A DNA stretch of 64,000 bases from Gymnodinialimonas sp. 202GB13-11 (GTDB lineage: Bacteria > Pseudomonadota > Alphaproteobacteria > Rhodobacterales > Rhodobacteraceae): positions 1,612,001 to 1,676,000 of the forward strand of contig NZ_JBFRBH010000001.1 of NCBI RefSeq assembly GCF_040932485.1, in the 5' to 3' direction. Within the stretch, counting starts at the first letter, position 1. Every line of letters starts with the position of its first letter. Of the stretch, positions 35,703-45,154 are shown piece by piece. The translations under genes were made by a program, and so were the position numbers. Under the pieces are notes generated by a model. It was not told where the DNA came from. It saw only the letters and a list, made by a program, of their open reading frames with translations, and did no database searches.

Positions 35703-36191
35703 ATGGAAAACCTCACCTATCACACGCCCCTCGGGGCCGACACCCTGCGCGCGCTTGGCATTCCAAAGCCCTGGACCTTCGGCCTCGCCGACCGCGTCCG
35801 GTTTGGGGAGCTCGACGCTTTGGGCCACGTGAACCACACGGCATATCTGCGTTGGTTCGAAAGCTTTCGTTTGCCTTTTCTCAAAGCGCGCGGGGTGACG
35901 GATTACGGCCCGTCCGCGCCGCGACTGGTGCTGAAACAGGTCGAATGCACCTATCTGGCCGAGATGGGTCTGGGGCTGGATTACGTTGTGACCGGACGGG
36001 TCAGCCGGTTCCGCAATACGTCTTTCACAATGGAATTCGCGGTGTGGCTGCCGGGCGAGACGGCTCAGGAAACCGCACGCGGGGGCGCTGTGGTCGTGCT
36101 TCTGAACCGCGACGGCCCGGGGCGTTACGCAATCCCTGAAGCGGGGCGCTGTGCGTTCATTGCCGAGGATGGCGCAGTGTCAGAGGGTTAA
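35703..36191 (+). CDS. Acyl-CoA thioesterase, hotdog fold
   Basis: A 162-residue 4-hydroxybenzoyl-CoA-thioesterase-type hotdog protein. The active-site region R-F-G-E-L-D-A-L-G-H-V-N-H-T-A-Y-L has Asp38 and the helix that follows. The rest follows the family: R-F-R-N-T-S-F-T-M-E-F and a final basic strand. It would hydrolyse short or medium acyl-CoA; the physiological substrate is unknown. It starts 36 bases from the divergent gph start. Confidence 0.82.
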   Translation: MENLTYHTPLGADTLRALGIPKPWTFGLADRVRFGELDALGHVNHTAYLRWFESFRLPFLKARGVTDYGPSAPRLVLKQVECTYLAEMGLGLDYVVTGRVSRFRNTSFTMEFAVWLPGETAQETARGGAVVVLLNRDGPGRYAIPEAGRCAFIAEDGAVSEG

Positions 36192-36395
36192 GAAATTGGG
36201 TCAGGTTTTCCGCAACTGGTCACATCCGCGTGATCTGATAGGTTAGACCCGCATTTAAGACCCCAGACGTCCCGCCAAAACGCATTGCCGGTGGGAGAGG
36301 CAATTTGAGCCTCGCTAGCAGCAACACTCTGTTGCCGATACGAAAACAAGAAGTCTGTTAACCCGTTAAATACATTTCAGAATAGGTCTGCCCCA

Positions 36396-36806
36396 ATGTC
36401 CCCCTCAAACACCAAGACCCGCATCCTTGCCCTGTCCGCTGCCTTGGCCTCCACCCTCGCCTTTCCGGCCGCCGCCGATTTTGTCGGCGTGTCGCGCTGC
36501 GCGGCGGCGGATGGCACCAACACGCCCGCCCTGCACTTTGTCTCAGGCGGTGAGCGTTTCCTTGTTGTCGTCGGAAGCGGTGGTCTGACCCGCTCCATCG
36601 CGTTCAACGAACGCCGGGCGCTGGAATGGGCGCGCAATTCCGGCCTCTTCCCCGAAGGCACCGTTTTCGGCAACTACAGCGACTATGTCTGTGGGCTTCT
36701 CAATGAAGATGAAGAGGTTGAGGAGCAGCCCGCCCCGGCCCCGGAAGAGCCAGAACAGCCCGAAGAGCCGCAAACGTGCGATTTCTGTGAGGAAAATCCA
36801 CAGTAA
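36396..36806 (+). CDS. Small secreted protein with acidic, Pro-rich tail
   Basis: A 136-residue protein with an N-terminal signal peptide (basic start S-N-T-K-T-R, hydrophobic core, A-A-A-D cleavage region near residue 27). The mature domain has one Cys early (S-R-C-A-A) and one at Y-V-C-G-L. The last 35 residues are almost all Glu, Pro and Ala with a terminal C-D-F-C. I do not recognise it; periplasmic location is likely, and the C-x2-C end could form a disulfide or bind metal. The 204 bases upstream hold no other gene and no clear promoter consensus. Confidence 0.7.
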   Translation: MSPSNTKTRILALSAALASTLAFPAAADFVGVSRCAAADGTNTPALHFVSGGERFLVVVGSGGLTRSIAFNERRALEWARNSGLFPEGTVFGNYSDYVCGLLNEDEEVEEQPAPAPEEPEQPEEPQTCDFCEENPQ

Positions 36807-36830
36807 CGCAGTTCCCGCGCGGTCCGCGCG

Positions 36831-38444
36831 CTAGGGTTCACCCGCCGCTCGGACAGCCGCCACAAGGGCAAGGGTGGACCCATCCTTGCCAGCCCCATCG
36901 GATGCGCCGGTCAGGACAGGCTCCAGCGCGACCGCCAGTTCCTTGCCAAGTTCCACGCCCCATTGGTCGTAGGAATTGATGCCGAGGATCACGCCTTCGA
37001 CAAAGACGCGATGCTCGTAAAGCGCGATTATCTGGCCGAGGACAAAAGGCGTGAGTTGGTCGTAGAGCAAGGTGGTGGAAGGCCTGTTGCCGGAGAACAC
37101 GCGATGCGCCGCTTGGCGTTCCAGTTCCGCGCCGTCGAGGCCTTTTGCGCGCATGATCTCGCGCGCTTCGTCCATCGACCGCCCCCGCATCAACGCCTCT
37201 GATTGGGCAAGGCAATTGGCCACGAGCAGCGTGTGATGGTGCGCGAGGTCAGGTTCATGCCCACGGGCGGCGACTAGGAATTCGCATGGGATCACCCGCG
37301 TGCCTTGGTGGATCAACTGGTAAAAGGCGTGCTGGCCATTGGTGCCCGGCTCGCCCCAGACGACGGGGCCGGAATTGCGCGTCAGGGCACTGCCGTCCAT
37401 GGCAACGGATTTGCCGTTACTCTCCATCTCAAGCTGCTGAAGGTAGGCGGGCAAGCGGCTGAGGCGATTGTCGTAGGGCAGCACGGCGCGTGTCGCATGG
37501 TCCTGCACCTGATTGTGCCATACTTCGACCAGCGCCAGCAGAACCGGCAGGTTGTCGGCCAGATCGGCCTCTTGGAAATGGGTGTCCATGGCGTGACCGC
37601 CCGCAAGGAAGGCTTCAAAGGCCTCCTGCCCTATGGCGATCATGATGCCCAAACCGATTGGCCCCCAAAGCGAATAGCGCCCGCCGACCCAATCTTCGAA
37701 CCCGAAGACACGTTCGGCTGGAATGCCAAATTCACCCGCTTTGTCCGTGGCCGAGCTGAGGGCTGCGAATTGAGTGGCGGGGTCGCTGACCTCATTCGCC
37801 ATCCAATCCCGCGCGGTCTGTGCGTTGGTCATCGTCTCAATCGTTGTGAACGTCTTGGACGCCACGACCACCAAAGTTGTTTTCGGATCAAGCCCTTGCA
37901 GCGTATCGTTGATGTCCGCGCCATCGACGTTGGAGACGTAATGCAGACGTGGCCCATCGTGGTACGGGGCCAGCGCCAGTGTTGCCATGGCAGGCCCAAG
38001 GTCCGAGCCGCCGATGCCGATGTTGATCACATCCGTGAACCGCCCGCCCGCGCCCGCAAAGGCGCCGCTGCGCACCGCTTCGGCGAACGCAAGGCACCGT
38101 TGGCGCGTCTCCAAGACCCCCGGCATGACGTTTTCGCCGTCGACTTCAACCGTCCCGCCGGGCGCGCGCAGGGCCGTGTGCAAAACGGCCCGGCCCTCGG
38201 TCTCGTTGATCTTCTCGCCTGAGAACATGGCCGCGCGCCGGGATTCTACACCGCTGGACCGTGCCAATTCTAACAGCAAAGACATCGCGCCCGCATCGAG
38301 CTGCGTTTTCGAGTAGTCGAACAGCAAGCCATCCGCCTTTGCGGAGAACGCCTCCGCCCGGCCCGGCTTGTCGAACAGGTCAAGGATCGTGCGCCGCGCC
38401 TTGGTCTTGTTGTGCGCGTTAAGGTCTGCCCAGATATCGCCCAT
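36831..38444 (-). CDS. pgi: Glucose-6-phosphate isomerase
   Basis: A 537-residue isomerase interconverting glucose-6-phosphate and fructose-6-phosphate. Family signatures: [10 protein letters not shown] (about 135-145), [14 protein letters not shown] (phosphate site), [11 protein letters not shown] (catalytic region), and [11 protein letters not shown] near the C-terminus. It starts 5 bases after the pgl stop with AGTGAAGG before the ATG, so zwf-pgl-pgi form one operon. In bacteria using the Entner-Doudoroff route it recycles fructose-6-phosphate into zwf. Confidence 0.95.
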   Translation of the reverse strand: MGDIWADLNAHNKTKARRTILDLFDKPGRAEAFSAKADGLLFDYSKTQLDAGAMSLLLELARSSGVESRRAAMFSGEKINETEGRAVLHTALRAPGGTVEVDGENVMPGVLETRQRCLAFAEAVRSGAFAGAGGRFTDVINIGIGGSDLGPAMATLALAPYHDGPRLHYVSNVDGADINDTLQGLDPKTTLVVVASKTFTTIETMTNAQTARDWMANEVSDPATQFAALSSATDKAGEFGIPAERVFGFEDWVGGRYSLWGPIGLGIMIAIGQEAFEAFLAGGHAMDTHFQEADLADNLPVLLALVEVWHNQVQDHATRAVLPYDNRLSRLPAYLQQLEMESNGKSVAMDGSALTRNSGPVVWGEPGTNGQHAFYQLIHQGTRVIPCEFLVAARGHEPDLAHHHTLLVANCLAQSEALMRGRSMDEAREIMRAKGLDGAELERQAAHRVFSGNRPSTTLLYDQLTPFVLGQIIALYEHRVFVEGVILGINSYDQWGVELGKELAVALEPVLTGASDGAGKDGSTLALVAAVRAAGEP

Positions 38445-38449
38445 GGCCT

Positions 38450-39121
38450 TCACTCCGCCCAATGTACCGTTGCGCCTTGCAAGACGGCCGAAACCGGCGC
38501 CTCCTGCGGGCTAAGGTGACGTGCCCGTTCCAGCGCCTCGCGCTTTTCCGCACCTGTGATCAGGATATGCTTGCTCATCGCTCCGTTCAGGATGGGCGCG
38601 GTCAACGTGATCCGCGGCTCCCCCGCGCCGTCGGCCCGCATGGGCATCAGGCGCGGCGCATCTGCCGCCAACGCGGCTTCTAGGTTGTCTGCACCGGGGA
38701 AAAGCGAGGCCGTGTGCATATCGGCCCCCATCCCGAGCAGCAAAACCGAGATCGGCAGATGCCCGTCAAGGCCTGCACCAAGTTCCTCCATCGCGTCTTC
38801 GGCTGCGACACCCGGCTTGAACAGGGGAATCAACGTCGCGTCAGAGGCCTTTGAAACCAATAGCCTTTTGCGCAGCATGGCCGTGTTAGACCGTGGGCTA
38901 TCTTCATCCACCCAACGCTCGTCATTCAGCACGACGGCAACCCTGTCCCAATCCAACGCCTGCTCGCTAAGGACGTCGAAAATCGGCCCCGGCGTCGATC
39001 CGCCTGGCACGCAGAAGGTCGCGCTATCATGCCGCCGCAGGCAATCGGCCAACTCGCCCGTCAGCTTGTCCGCCAGATCCAGCATCATCATGTCGCGGTC
39101 GGGATATTCGACGATGTTCAT
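38450..39121 (-). CDS. pgl: 6-phosphogluconolactonase
   Basis: A 223-residue lactonase hydrolysing 6-phosphogluconolactone, the second step of the oxidative pentose phosphate and Entner-Doudoroff routes. Signals are F-C-V-P-G-G-S-T-P near residue 42, V-V-L-N-D-E-R-W-V, and [16 protein letters not shown]. The ATG overlaps the zwf stop codon (ATGA), so they are translationally coupled. An upstream in-frame ATG inside zwf is less likely. Confidence 0.93.
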   Translation of the reverse strand: MNIVEYPDRDMMMLDLADKLTGELADCLRRHDSATFCVPGGSTPGPIFDVLSEQALDWDRVAVVLNDERWVDEDSPRSNTAMLRKRLLVSKASDATLIPLFKPGVAAEDAMEELGAGLDGHLPISVLLLGMGADMHTASLFPGADNLEAALAADAPRLMPMRADGAGEPRITLTAPILNGAMSKHILITGAEKREALERARHLSPQEAPVSAVLQGATVHWAE

Positions 39122-40563
39122 GTCAGATCCCTCCACCGGCGCCCATCGCGGTGCATCAGCATCAACGCCTCCTCCGGCCCGGCCGAGCCTGCCTCGTATG
39201 TCGATGGCTTATCGCCGCGTTCTTTCCAGCCCTCAATCAGCGGATCGGTCCAGGCCCAGGCGGCCTCAACCTCGTCCCCACGCATGAACAGCGTCTGGTT
39301 GCCCCGGATCACATCCATAATCAGGCGTTCATAGGCATCGGGCACATGTTCGGCATCCGGCCCCAACGCATCGGCGAACGTCATGTCGAGCGGCACGTCG
39401 ACCAAACGCATACCGCCCGGCCCCGGTTCCTTGATTGTGACGCTCAGGTCGATCCCCTCATCGGGTTGCAGGCGGATCGACAGCACGTTGGCCTTCTGGC
39501 CCGCATCCTCATCGAAAATCGAATGTGGCGTGTCCTTGAACGTCACCACGATCTCGGATTTGCGCGCCTTCATCCGCTTGCCAGTACGCAGGTAGAACGG
39601 CGTGCCATTCCAGCGCCAGTTCGCAATCTCCAGCTTCATGGCGATATAGCTTTCCGTCCGGCTGTCCGGGGCCTCCGCATCTTCGACGTAAGACGGCCCG
39701 TCGTTGTCGCCATATTGCCCGCGCACGATGTTGGACGCAGGCACCGGTTGCAGCGCACGGATCACCTTGAGCTTCTCGTCACGCACGGCGTCGGGCTCGA
39801 ACCGGTTGGGCGGCTCCATCGCCGTGAGGCAGAGCAATTGCATTAGGTGGTTCTGCACCATGTCCCGCATCGCGCCGGACTTGTCGTAATAGGCCCCGCG
39901 TCCGCCAACGCCGACCTCTTCAGCGACGGTGATTTGCACGTGATCCACGTATTGCGCCTTCCACAAAGGCTCGAACAGAACGTTGCCAAAGCGGATCGCC
40001 ATGAGGTTCTGGACCGTCTCCTTGCCCAGATAGTGGTCGATCCGGTAAATCTGCGTCTCGTCGAAATGCTCCGCCAGCGTCCCGTTCAACTCACGGGCGG
40101 AGGCCAGATCGCGCCCGAACGGCTTTTCCACCACGATCCGCGCATCTTTGCGGGCAATGTCATGGGTGTGCAGCCGCTCAGCCAGCGCGCCAAACAGGCT
40201 CGGGCCGACCGAGAAGTAGAATGCTTGCGTCACTCCATCGCGCATCTTTTTCTTCAGTGCTTTCCAACCGCCGTCACCCATCGCGTCAATGGCGAGGTAA
40301 TCGACATGCTCAAGAAACGCGTCCATCTGTTCGTCGCGTTCATCCTTGCGCAGGAATTCCTTGAACGCCGCGCGGATTTCCTTGCGGTAGCCTTCGGCAT
40401 CCAGATCCGAGCGTGCGGCCCCGATGATGCGCGCCCCGTCGGGCATCTGCCCATCCCGGAAACGGCGGTACAAGGCGGGCAAGATCTTGCGCCGCGCGAG
40501 GTCCCCCGTGCCGCCAAAAATCACCAGATCAAACGGTTCCACCGGAATGACGCGCGAGACCAT
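39118..40563 (-). CDS. zwf: Glucose-6-phosphate 1-dehydrogenase
   Basis: A 481-residue NAD(P)-dependent dehydrogenase, first enzyme of the Entner-Doudoroff and pentose phosphate routes. The dinucleotide loop is F-G-G-T-G-D-L-A-R-R-K (residues about 16-26). The catalytic region contains R-I-D-H-Y-L-G-K-E, the family signature. A GTTAGCGCTAAC palindrome lies 47 bases before the start, matching one before edd. Lead gene of zwf-pgl-pgi. Confidence 0.95.
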   Translation of the reverse strand: MVSRVIPVEPFDLVIFGGTGDLARRKILPALYRRFRDGQMPDGARIIGAARSDLDAEGYRKEIRAAFKEFLRKDERDEQMDAFLEHVDYLAIDAMGDGGWKALKKKMRDGVTQAFYFSVGPSLFGALAERLHTHDIARKDARIVVEKPFGRDLASARELNGTLAEHFDETQIYRIDHYLGKETVQNLMAIRFGNVLFEPLWKAQYVDHVQITVAEEVGVGGRGAYYDKSGAMRDMVQNHLMQLLCLTAMEPPNRFEPDAVRDEKLKVIRALQPVPASNIVRGQYGDNDGPSYVEDAEAPDSRTESYIAMKLEIANWRWNGTPFYLRTGKRMKARKSEIVVTFKDTPHSIFDEDAGQKANVLSIRLQPDEGIDLSVTIKEPGPGGMRLVDVPLDMTFADALGPDAEHVPDAYERLIMDVIRGNQTLFMRGDEVEAAWAWTDPLIEGWKERGDKPSTYEAGSAGPEEALMLMHRDGRRWRDLT

Positions 40564-40609
40564 GCTCTGTCCTCTCGATATTCTTTTGGGCCGACGCCTT
40601 CGCCGGTAC

Positions 40610-40621
40610 GTTAGCGCTAAC
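40610..40621. promoter_or_regulatory. LacI-type operator upstream of zwf
   Basis: The perfect 12-base palindrome GTTAGCGCTAAC has the symmetric CG centre typical of LacI-family operators. Its right flank extends by A to match the operator before edd (TGTTAGCGCTAACA). It lies 47 to 58 bases upstream of the zwf ATG, where bound protein would cover or overlap the promoter. Confidence 0.65.
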
Positions 40622-40701
40622 AGCGCCTCTTTATCCGAAAGCTGAGGGGAAAGTCTATCACTTCTGAAAGGCGCGCAACCGGCGAAGTGGGACCGCGCGT
40701 T

Positions 40702-41913
40702 TCAGCCGCGCAATTGCGCCCACCACTCCCTCGGCCTGACGCGCGGCCTGGCCCGCCGCGCCGCCCATTTCCGCGCCACAGCGCGGCCGCGCGCGCCGAA
40801 CTCTCCTGTCGCCAACCGGAACCACCGTTTCCAGAAACTGTCCTCACGCGGGGCGGTGAACGGGCAGACGCGCATGCAGATCGCGCAATCGGATTTCAGC
40901 GTAGCCCAGTAACCGAAACAGGCCTCTGCATTGGAGGACCATTTCTTCACCCCCCGAAGGGTGGAGGGCGAGCCTGCTGCGACCTCCTCGCCAAAATCCG
41001 GCTCACCAAATGGCAGCGCCTTCACCGGGCAGGCCACCGCGCAGACATCGCACTCCTCGCAATAGGCCTTCATCCCCAGATCGCGCGGCCCATCCACTGC
41101 CAAGGGCAGGTCGGTGAAGATCTTGGAGAACCGCACGCGCGGCCCGAATTCCGGGGTCAGCACCATCTGGTTGCGGCCATATTCCCCAAGCCCCGCTTTG
41201 ATCGCATAGGGGATCACGAGCGCGGTGTCATTCATGCTCGCCACCGCATTGTAGCCGAGGTTGCGGATATAGGCCGCCACCTGCATCACAATTGCCGCCT
41301 CGTGGGAGTATTCCCGACCCGTCGCGGCCCCGGCCAAAGCGCTCGGATAGGTCTCCACCAAATCGGCATCCATCGCATGACCCATGACGATAACATGGCT
41401 TAGACCGTCAGGCAGATCATTCGGCACAGGCTCCATCGTCCGCACGTCGGGCCGGTCGCTGTAATGCCAGCGGTCATCACGATGGGTGATGCCGACAAGG
41501 TTTGCGCCGAACAGCTTGGCGACCGCCTTGATCTCCGTCGCCTCATCCTCGGGCTTTCCCAGATCGGCCTTTTCGGGGGCCATGGGCGTATCGTTCCGGA
41601 TCGGTCCCTGAAACCCCTCGCGCAGCCCCTCACCCGCACTGCGCTCAGAGATCAGGTCACTGATCAGCCAGGCCGCGTTCCGTAAGGCGAAATCCTTTTG
41701 TGTGAAGCCATCACCCCGGCGTGGCGCAGCCTCCATCCGGTAGGAGGCGAAGAACGCGTCGCTAGCCGCCGACTTCACCCGGTCGTCCCAAAAGGCGCGC
41801 GTGAAGATGTCGTTCATCTGGCTGAAGCGTTCGAAATCATCGGTGATCTCGAAGCCAGCCGCGCGGTCGCTCTCTCGAAGGTGGTCCGGCAAACGATTGG
41901 CGGGATAGGTCAC
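40702..41913 (-). CDS. Double 4Fe-4S protein, reductive dehalogenase / QueG-like
   Basis: A 403-residue protein. Near the C-terminus two ferredoxin-type clusters are seen: C-E-E-C-D-V-C-A-V-A-C-P and, later, C-A-I-C-M-R-V-C-P plus an upstream Cys. The core has G-L-G-E-Y-G-R-N-Q-M-V-L-T-P-E-F-G-P-R-V-R, the corrinoid-site pattern shared by reductive dehalogenases and epoxyqueuosine reductase. No Tat signal is present, so it is cytoplasmic. The GTG at 41913 overlaps the upstream agmatinase stop (GTGA), giving coupling; the ATG 48 bases upstream is inside that gene. The substrate is not known and true dehalogenation is unproven. Confidence 0.72.
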   Translation of the reverse strand: MTYPANRLPDHLRESDRAAGFEITDDFERFSQMNDIFTRAFWDDRVKSAASDAFFASYRMEAAPRRGDGFTQKDFALRNAAWLISDLISERSAGEGLREGFQGPIRNDTPMAPEKADLGKPEDEATEIKAVAKLFGANLVGITHRDDRWHYSDRPDVRTMEPVPNDLPDGLSHVIVMGHAMDADLVETYPSALAGAATGREYSHEAAIVMQVAAYIRNLGYNAVASMNDTALVIPYAIKAGLGEYGRNQMVLTPEFGPRVRFSKIFTDLPLAVDGPRDLGMKAYCEECDVCAVACPVKALPFGEPDFGEEVAAGSPSTLRGVKKWSSNAEACFGYWATLKSDCAICMRVCPFTAPREDSFWKRWFRLATGEFGARGRAVARKWAARRARPRVRPREWWAQLRG

Positions 41914-42866
41914 GCCTGCATCGCACAGAGCAATTCGAACATCACCGACGCGCCCAGCCAAGCGGTGATCCCGCCCGTGTCAAAGGGTGGAGAGACCTCC
42001 ACAAGATCGGCCCCGATCACATCGAGGCCTCGTAAGGCGCGCACGCATTGGATCGCCTCGAAACTCGTTGGCCCACCCACTTCCGGCGTGCCGGTCCCGG
42101 GCGCAAAGGCCGGGTCGATGAAGTCGATATCAAAGCTCAAATAGGTCGGCCCATCGCCCACAACCTCGCGCGCCACTTGCATGGTCGACGGCCAGCCCCG
42201 ATCCATACATTCCTCAATCGGAATGATCCGCACGGCCTTGTCCCAGCCGTACTGGAAATCCGAGTTATTATAAGAGGTTCCGCGCATTCCGATCATCACG
42301 ACACGCTCGGGATCAAGGCAGCCTTCCTCGATCCCCTGCCGGAACGGATTGCCATGGGTCAGTGTCTCGCCCCCGAAATAGGCCGGGTACAAATCGGTGT
42401 GGCTGTCGAGCAGAACCAGCCCAAACGCCTCGCCGCGTGCCTTACGCAGTTCGCGCAAGACCGTCAGCGTACACAGGTGATCGCCCCCCACCATGAAGGG
42501 CCGGATCCCTTGCCCCAGCACGTCTGCGATAAAGGCCTGCGCGTCCCTCAAGGCCTCATCCTGATCCACGGGGCTCATGGCAATGTCACCCAAGTCGGCG
42601 ACCCGTGCGGCCTTAAACGGCTCCTGCCCCGTATGACGGTTCATCTCCCGGATCATCGTTGACGCATCGCGCAACGCCCTCGGCCCGTGCCGTGCCCCCG
42701 GCCGGTTCGACGTGGCCCCGTCCCACGGCATCCCGAAAAACCCAATATCAACCTCCGCTCGTCTGGGATCATCGGGTGTCAAATAGGGCAAGCGCATGAA
42801 GCTTGGCACGCCTGCATAACGCGGCAAATCAGTGCCAGAAGGTGGTTGGAAGAAGGGATCGGTCAT
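41910..42866 (-). CDS. speB: Agmatinase/ureohydrolase family protein
   Basis: A 318-residue binuclear-metal ureohydrolase. Metal ligands are in place: His130 (G-G-D-H), Asp154, His156 and Asp158 (D-S-H-T-D, with Ser instead of the usual Ala), and Asp246 and Asp248 (S-F-D-I-D). G-T-G-T-P-E follows. Members hydrolyse agmatine to putrescine and urea, or act on guanidinobutyrate, formiminoglutamate or guanidine. The symbol speB is a best guess. Its stop overlaps the GTG of the Fe-S protein gene, an unusual partner for this family. Confidence 0.82.
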   Translation of the reverse strand: MTDPFFQPPSGTDLPRYAGVPSFMRLPYLTPDDPRRAEVDIGFFGMPWDGATSNRPGARHGPRALRDASTMIREMNRHTGQEPFKAARVADLGDIAMSPVDQDEALRDAQAFIADVLGQGIRPFMVGGDHLCTLTVLRELRKARGEAFGLVLLDSHTDLYPAYFGGETLTHGNPFRQGIEEGCLDPERVVMIGMRGTSYNNSDFQYGWDKAVRIIPIEECMDRGWPSTMQVAREVVGDGPTYLSFDIDFIDPAFAPGTGTPEVGGPTSFEAIQCVRALRGLDVIGADLVEVSPPFDTGGITAWLGASVMFELLCAMQA

Positions 42867-42955
42867 GGAACATCTCCGGGCAAAGGCCCGGTCACGCTAC
42901 AAGCGCTGCACAGGGCTGTCACGCGCGGCTCCGATCTTTGTTCCGAAAATATGCC

Positions 42956-42979
42956 GGGGGTTTTGCGCGCAGAGCCCCC
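42956..42979 (-). terminator. Terminator-like hairpin after the HNH gene
   Basis: GGGGG and CCCCC pair around a 14-base loop just beyond the HNH nuclease stop; on the minus strand the stem is followed by GGCATATTTTC. The rest of the spacer to the agmatinase gene shows no gene. Confidence 0.4.
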
Positions 42980-42988
42980 AAGCCTGCC

Positions 42989-43597
42989 CTATGCATCCAG
43001 CTCGCTGTCCCAGTAGAGGAAATCCATCCAGCTTTCATGGAGGTAATTGGGCGGGAACTTCCGGCCCCTGTTGCGCAACTCCTCCGCGCCCGGCTGTCGC
43101 GGCGGTTGGCGCAGCGACAGGCCCGAATGCTTCAGACTGCGCGAGCCTTTGCGCAAATTGCACTTCGAACAGGCCGCGACCACGTTCTCCCAACTCGTCA
43201 CCCCACCCTTCGCGCGTGGCACGACATGGTCAAACGTCAGATCCCCCTTCGCGCCGCAATACTGGCAGCTGAACTCATCCCGTAGGAACAGGTTGAACCG
43301 GGTAAAGGCCACCCGCTTTTGCGGCTTCACATAGTCCTTGAGCACCACAACAGACGGGATCTTGATCGCGGTTGAGGGCGAGTGAACGTAATCCTCATAC
43401 TCCGCCACGATCTGAACGCGCTCCAGCCAGACGGCCTTCACGGCTTCCTGCCAGGGCCAGAGCGATAGCGGGTAATAGCTAAGCGGGCGGTAGTCCGCAT
43501 TCAGGACCAGCGCGGGGTTATGGCGCAACGCGCCCGGTTCGCGCACGAAATTGGTCCGAAAGTCGCCGTCGATCCTGTCGGGGGTCACTGCCTGCAT
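42989..43597 (-). CDS. HNH endonuclease
   Basis: A 202-residue HNH nuclease of the kind widespread and single-copy in alphaproteobacteria. The metal knuckles C-Q-Y-C and C-S-K-C-N bracket the catalytic core F-D-H-V-V-P-R-A-K-G-G and E-N-V-V-A-A. The N-terminus begins after a Q-A-V-T-P-D-R segment. The ATG at 43597 has GGAGAAGGA upstream. A GAGCGGG/CCCGCTC hairpin lies 40 bases upstream in the leader. It is not linked to a mobile element or restriction gene, so a housekeeping DNA repair or processing role is more likely. Confidence 0.85.
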   Translation of the reverse strand: MQAVTPDRIDGDFRTNFVREPGALRHNPALVLNADYRPLSYYPLSLWPWQEAVKAVWLERVQIVAEYEDYVHSPSTAIKIPSVVVLKDYVKPQKRVAFTRFNLFLRDEFSCQYCGAKGDLTFDHVVPRAKGGVTSWENVVAACSKCNLRKGSRSLKHSGLSLRQPPRQPGAEELRNRGRKFPPNYLHESWMDFLYWDSELDA

Positions 43598-43636
43598 AGA
43601 GTCCTTCTCCGCCCTGTCTGCCTGTTTGCGGCACCA

Positions 43637-43654
43637 GAGCGGGAGCCCCCGCTC
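43637..43654. promoter_or_regulatory. Hairpins in the spacer before the HNH gene
   Basis: GAGCGGG and CCCGCTC pair with a 4-base loop, 40 bases before the HNH start. A second dyad (GAAGCGTT/AACGCTTT, 43721-43749) lies nearer the esterase stop and ends in TTTT on the plus strand. The first could be an attenuator, the second part of the esterase terminator. Both calls are tentative. Confidence 0.3.
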
Positions 43655-43760
43655 CTGCCTTTTGGCCACTATATCTAGGCGCGGCCATCCGGCAAGCAAA
43701 ATAGATACAGTGGTCGTGCAGAAGCGTTAGAGGCTTAGGGCAACGCTTTTATGACGGTGC

Positions 43761-44426
43761 TCAGCCCGGCAGCTTGTCCCTCAGGAACGCCAACGCCACG
43801 CTTAGCCCATCGGGCGCAATGCCGTGAGCCGTGCCCTTCATGATATGGGCGTAAACCTCTTCCCAGCCTGCGTTCTGCAGCCCTTCCGCCGCTTCGGGCA
43901 GCGATTGCGGCGGCACCACGTCATCCGCGTCACCATGGATCAGCAGCACCGGCGGGCGCACGACAACCTCATCGACAAGGCTTTCAGGCTCCAACAGACG
44001 GCCCGAGAAACCGACAACGCCTGCAAAGGCCTCATCCCGGCGCGGGGCGACGTGAAGGCTCATCATCGTGCCTTGGCTGAAGCCCACGAGGGCTGTCTCA
44101 GCGGCCGTCACGCCATTCTCCGCCATGACATGGTCGAGAAACCCGTTGAGGTCGTGCACGGCGCGTTCCATGCCCTCGGCGGCGACCTCCTCAGACGATC
44201 CGTCGATCCAGGGGATTGGAAACCATTGAAATCCCATTGGATTCATCACCGAACGTTCCGGCGCGTCGGGGGCCGCAAAGACCGTATCCGGCAGATGCTC
44301 GGCCAAGGGATCAGCCAGCCCCAGCAGGTCTCCACCATCCGCACCGTAGCCATGCAGGAAGATCACGAGGCTTTTTGTATCGCCCGAATGTGAGCCCTTG
44401 GTTTTGTAGTCCAGCGTCCGCACCAT
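43761..44426 (-). CDS. Phospholipase/carboxylesterase family hydrolase
   Basis: A 221-residue alpha/beta hydrolase of the carboxylesterase/lysophospholipase-like family. The catalytic triad is Ser117 in G-F-S-Q-G, Asp169 in H-G-D-A-D-D-V, and His201 in G-T-A-H-G-I; the oxyanion hole region is F-L-H-G-Y-G-A-D-G. The ATG shares one base with the stop of the upstream glycosylase gene (TGATG), so it is translated by reinitiation. Substrates of this family are varied; the natural one is unknown. Confidence 0.82.
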   Translation of the reverse strand: MVRTLDYKTKGSHSGDTKSLVIFLHGYGADGGDLLGLADPLAEHLPDTVFAAPDAPERSVMNPMGFQWFPIPWIDGSSEEVAAEGMERAVHDLNGFLDHVMAENGVTAAETALVGFSQGTMMSLHVAPRRDEAFAGVVGFSGRLLEPESLVDEVVVRPPVLLIHGDADDVVPPQSLPEAAEGLQNAGWEEVYAHIMKGTAHGIAPDGLSVALAFLRDKLPG

Positions 44427-45109
44427 CAAAGCGCCCCTTCGCGTTTGGTCTTTTCCCGGTAGTAGGCCCAGAGCGCGCGGGCGGCAATGGCCCGGACGGG
44501 GCTCCAAGCCCCGGCCATATCGTGCATTTCGCGTTCATTCGGGCGCGCGGGCAGGTCAAACAGCAGCTTCGCGCCTTCTTGAAGGGCAAGATCACCTGCG
44601 GCGAAGACATCCGTGTGGCCAAGCGCAAACTTTGCGTAAATCTCCGCTGTCCAACGCCCGATCCCGGTGATTGCGGTTAGCGTTTCAACGACAGCCTCCG
44701 TTTCCACTTCGCGCAACGCTACATAGTCAATCCGTGCGCGCGCGAGGGCATGGGCGTAGCGTACTTTCGGGCGAGACAAGCCGCAGGCGCGCAAATCCTC
44801 CTCACTGGATGCGGCGACTGCCGACTCCTCGCAGAGTTTGGCCTCTTGCAGACGCGCCCAGATCGCGGCGGCAGAGGCGGTGGAGACCTGCTGGCCAACG
44901 ATGGCCTGCAACAAAGCGGCGAAGCCATCCGCCCGCCTTCGCAACGGTAAAGGCCCGGGAATGCGGGAAAATCTGGGTTCCAGCCGCAGCAAATGCGCGC
45001 GCCCCAAAGCGACATCGGCCTCGGTCACGATCCGGTCTGGCACGGACGATTCCCTGTCTTCCACTGGTTCCAAATACTCAAAATCCCCGGTTGGCTCGAA
45101 ACGTGACAT
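44426..45109 (-). CDS. AlkA-type DNA-3-methyladenine glycosylase
   Basis: A 227-residue DNA glycosylase of the HhH-GPD superfamily that removes alkylated bases. The helix-hairpin-helix is L-T-A-I-T-G-I-G-R-W-T-A-E-I-Y-A, followed by the catalytic aspartate in D-V-F-A-A-G-D-L-A-L. There is no C-terminal Fe-S cysteine cluster, as expected for the AlkA branch. It shares the transcript with the downstream esterase. The ATG at 45109 is preferred; an in-frame start 63 bases upstream adds no conserved sequence. Confidence 0.85.
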   Translation of the reverse strand: MSRFEPTGDFEYLEPVEDRESSVPDRIVTEADVALGRAHLLRLEPRFSRIPGPLPLRRRADGFAALLQAIVGQQVSTASAAAIWARLQEAKLCEESAVAASSEEDLRACGLSRPKVRYAHALARARIDYVALREVETEAVVETLTAITGIGRWTAEIYAKFALGHTDVFAAGDLALQEGAKLLFDLPARPNEREMHDMAGAWSPVRAIAARALWAYYREKTKREGAL

Positions 45110-45154
45110 CGGCGTCTCTGGACCCCGTCTGCCAAACCCTATACCGCTCAACCC

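Noticed and set aside
42989-43597. HNH gene as part of a homing or restriction element
   Set aside because: No methylase, intron or repeat nearby, and the type is a common single-copy chromosomal gene in this order.
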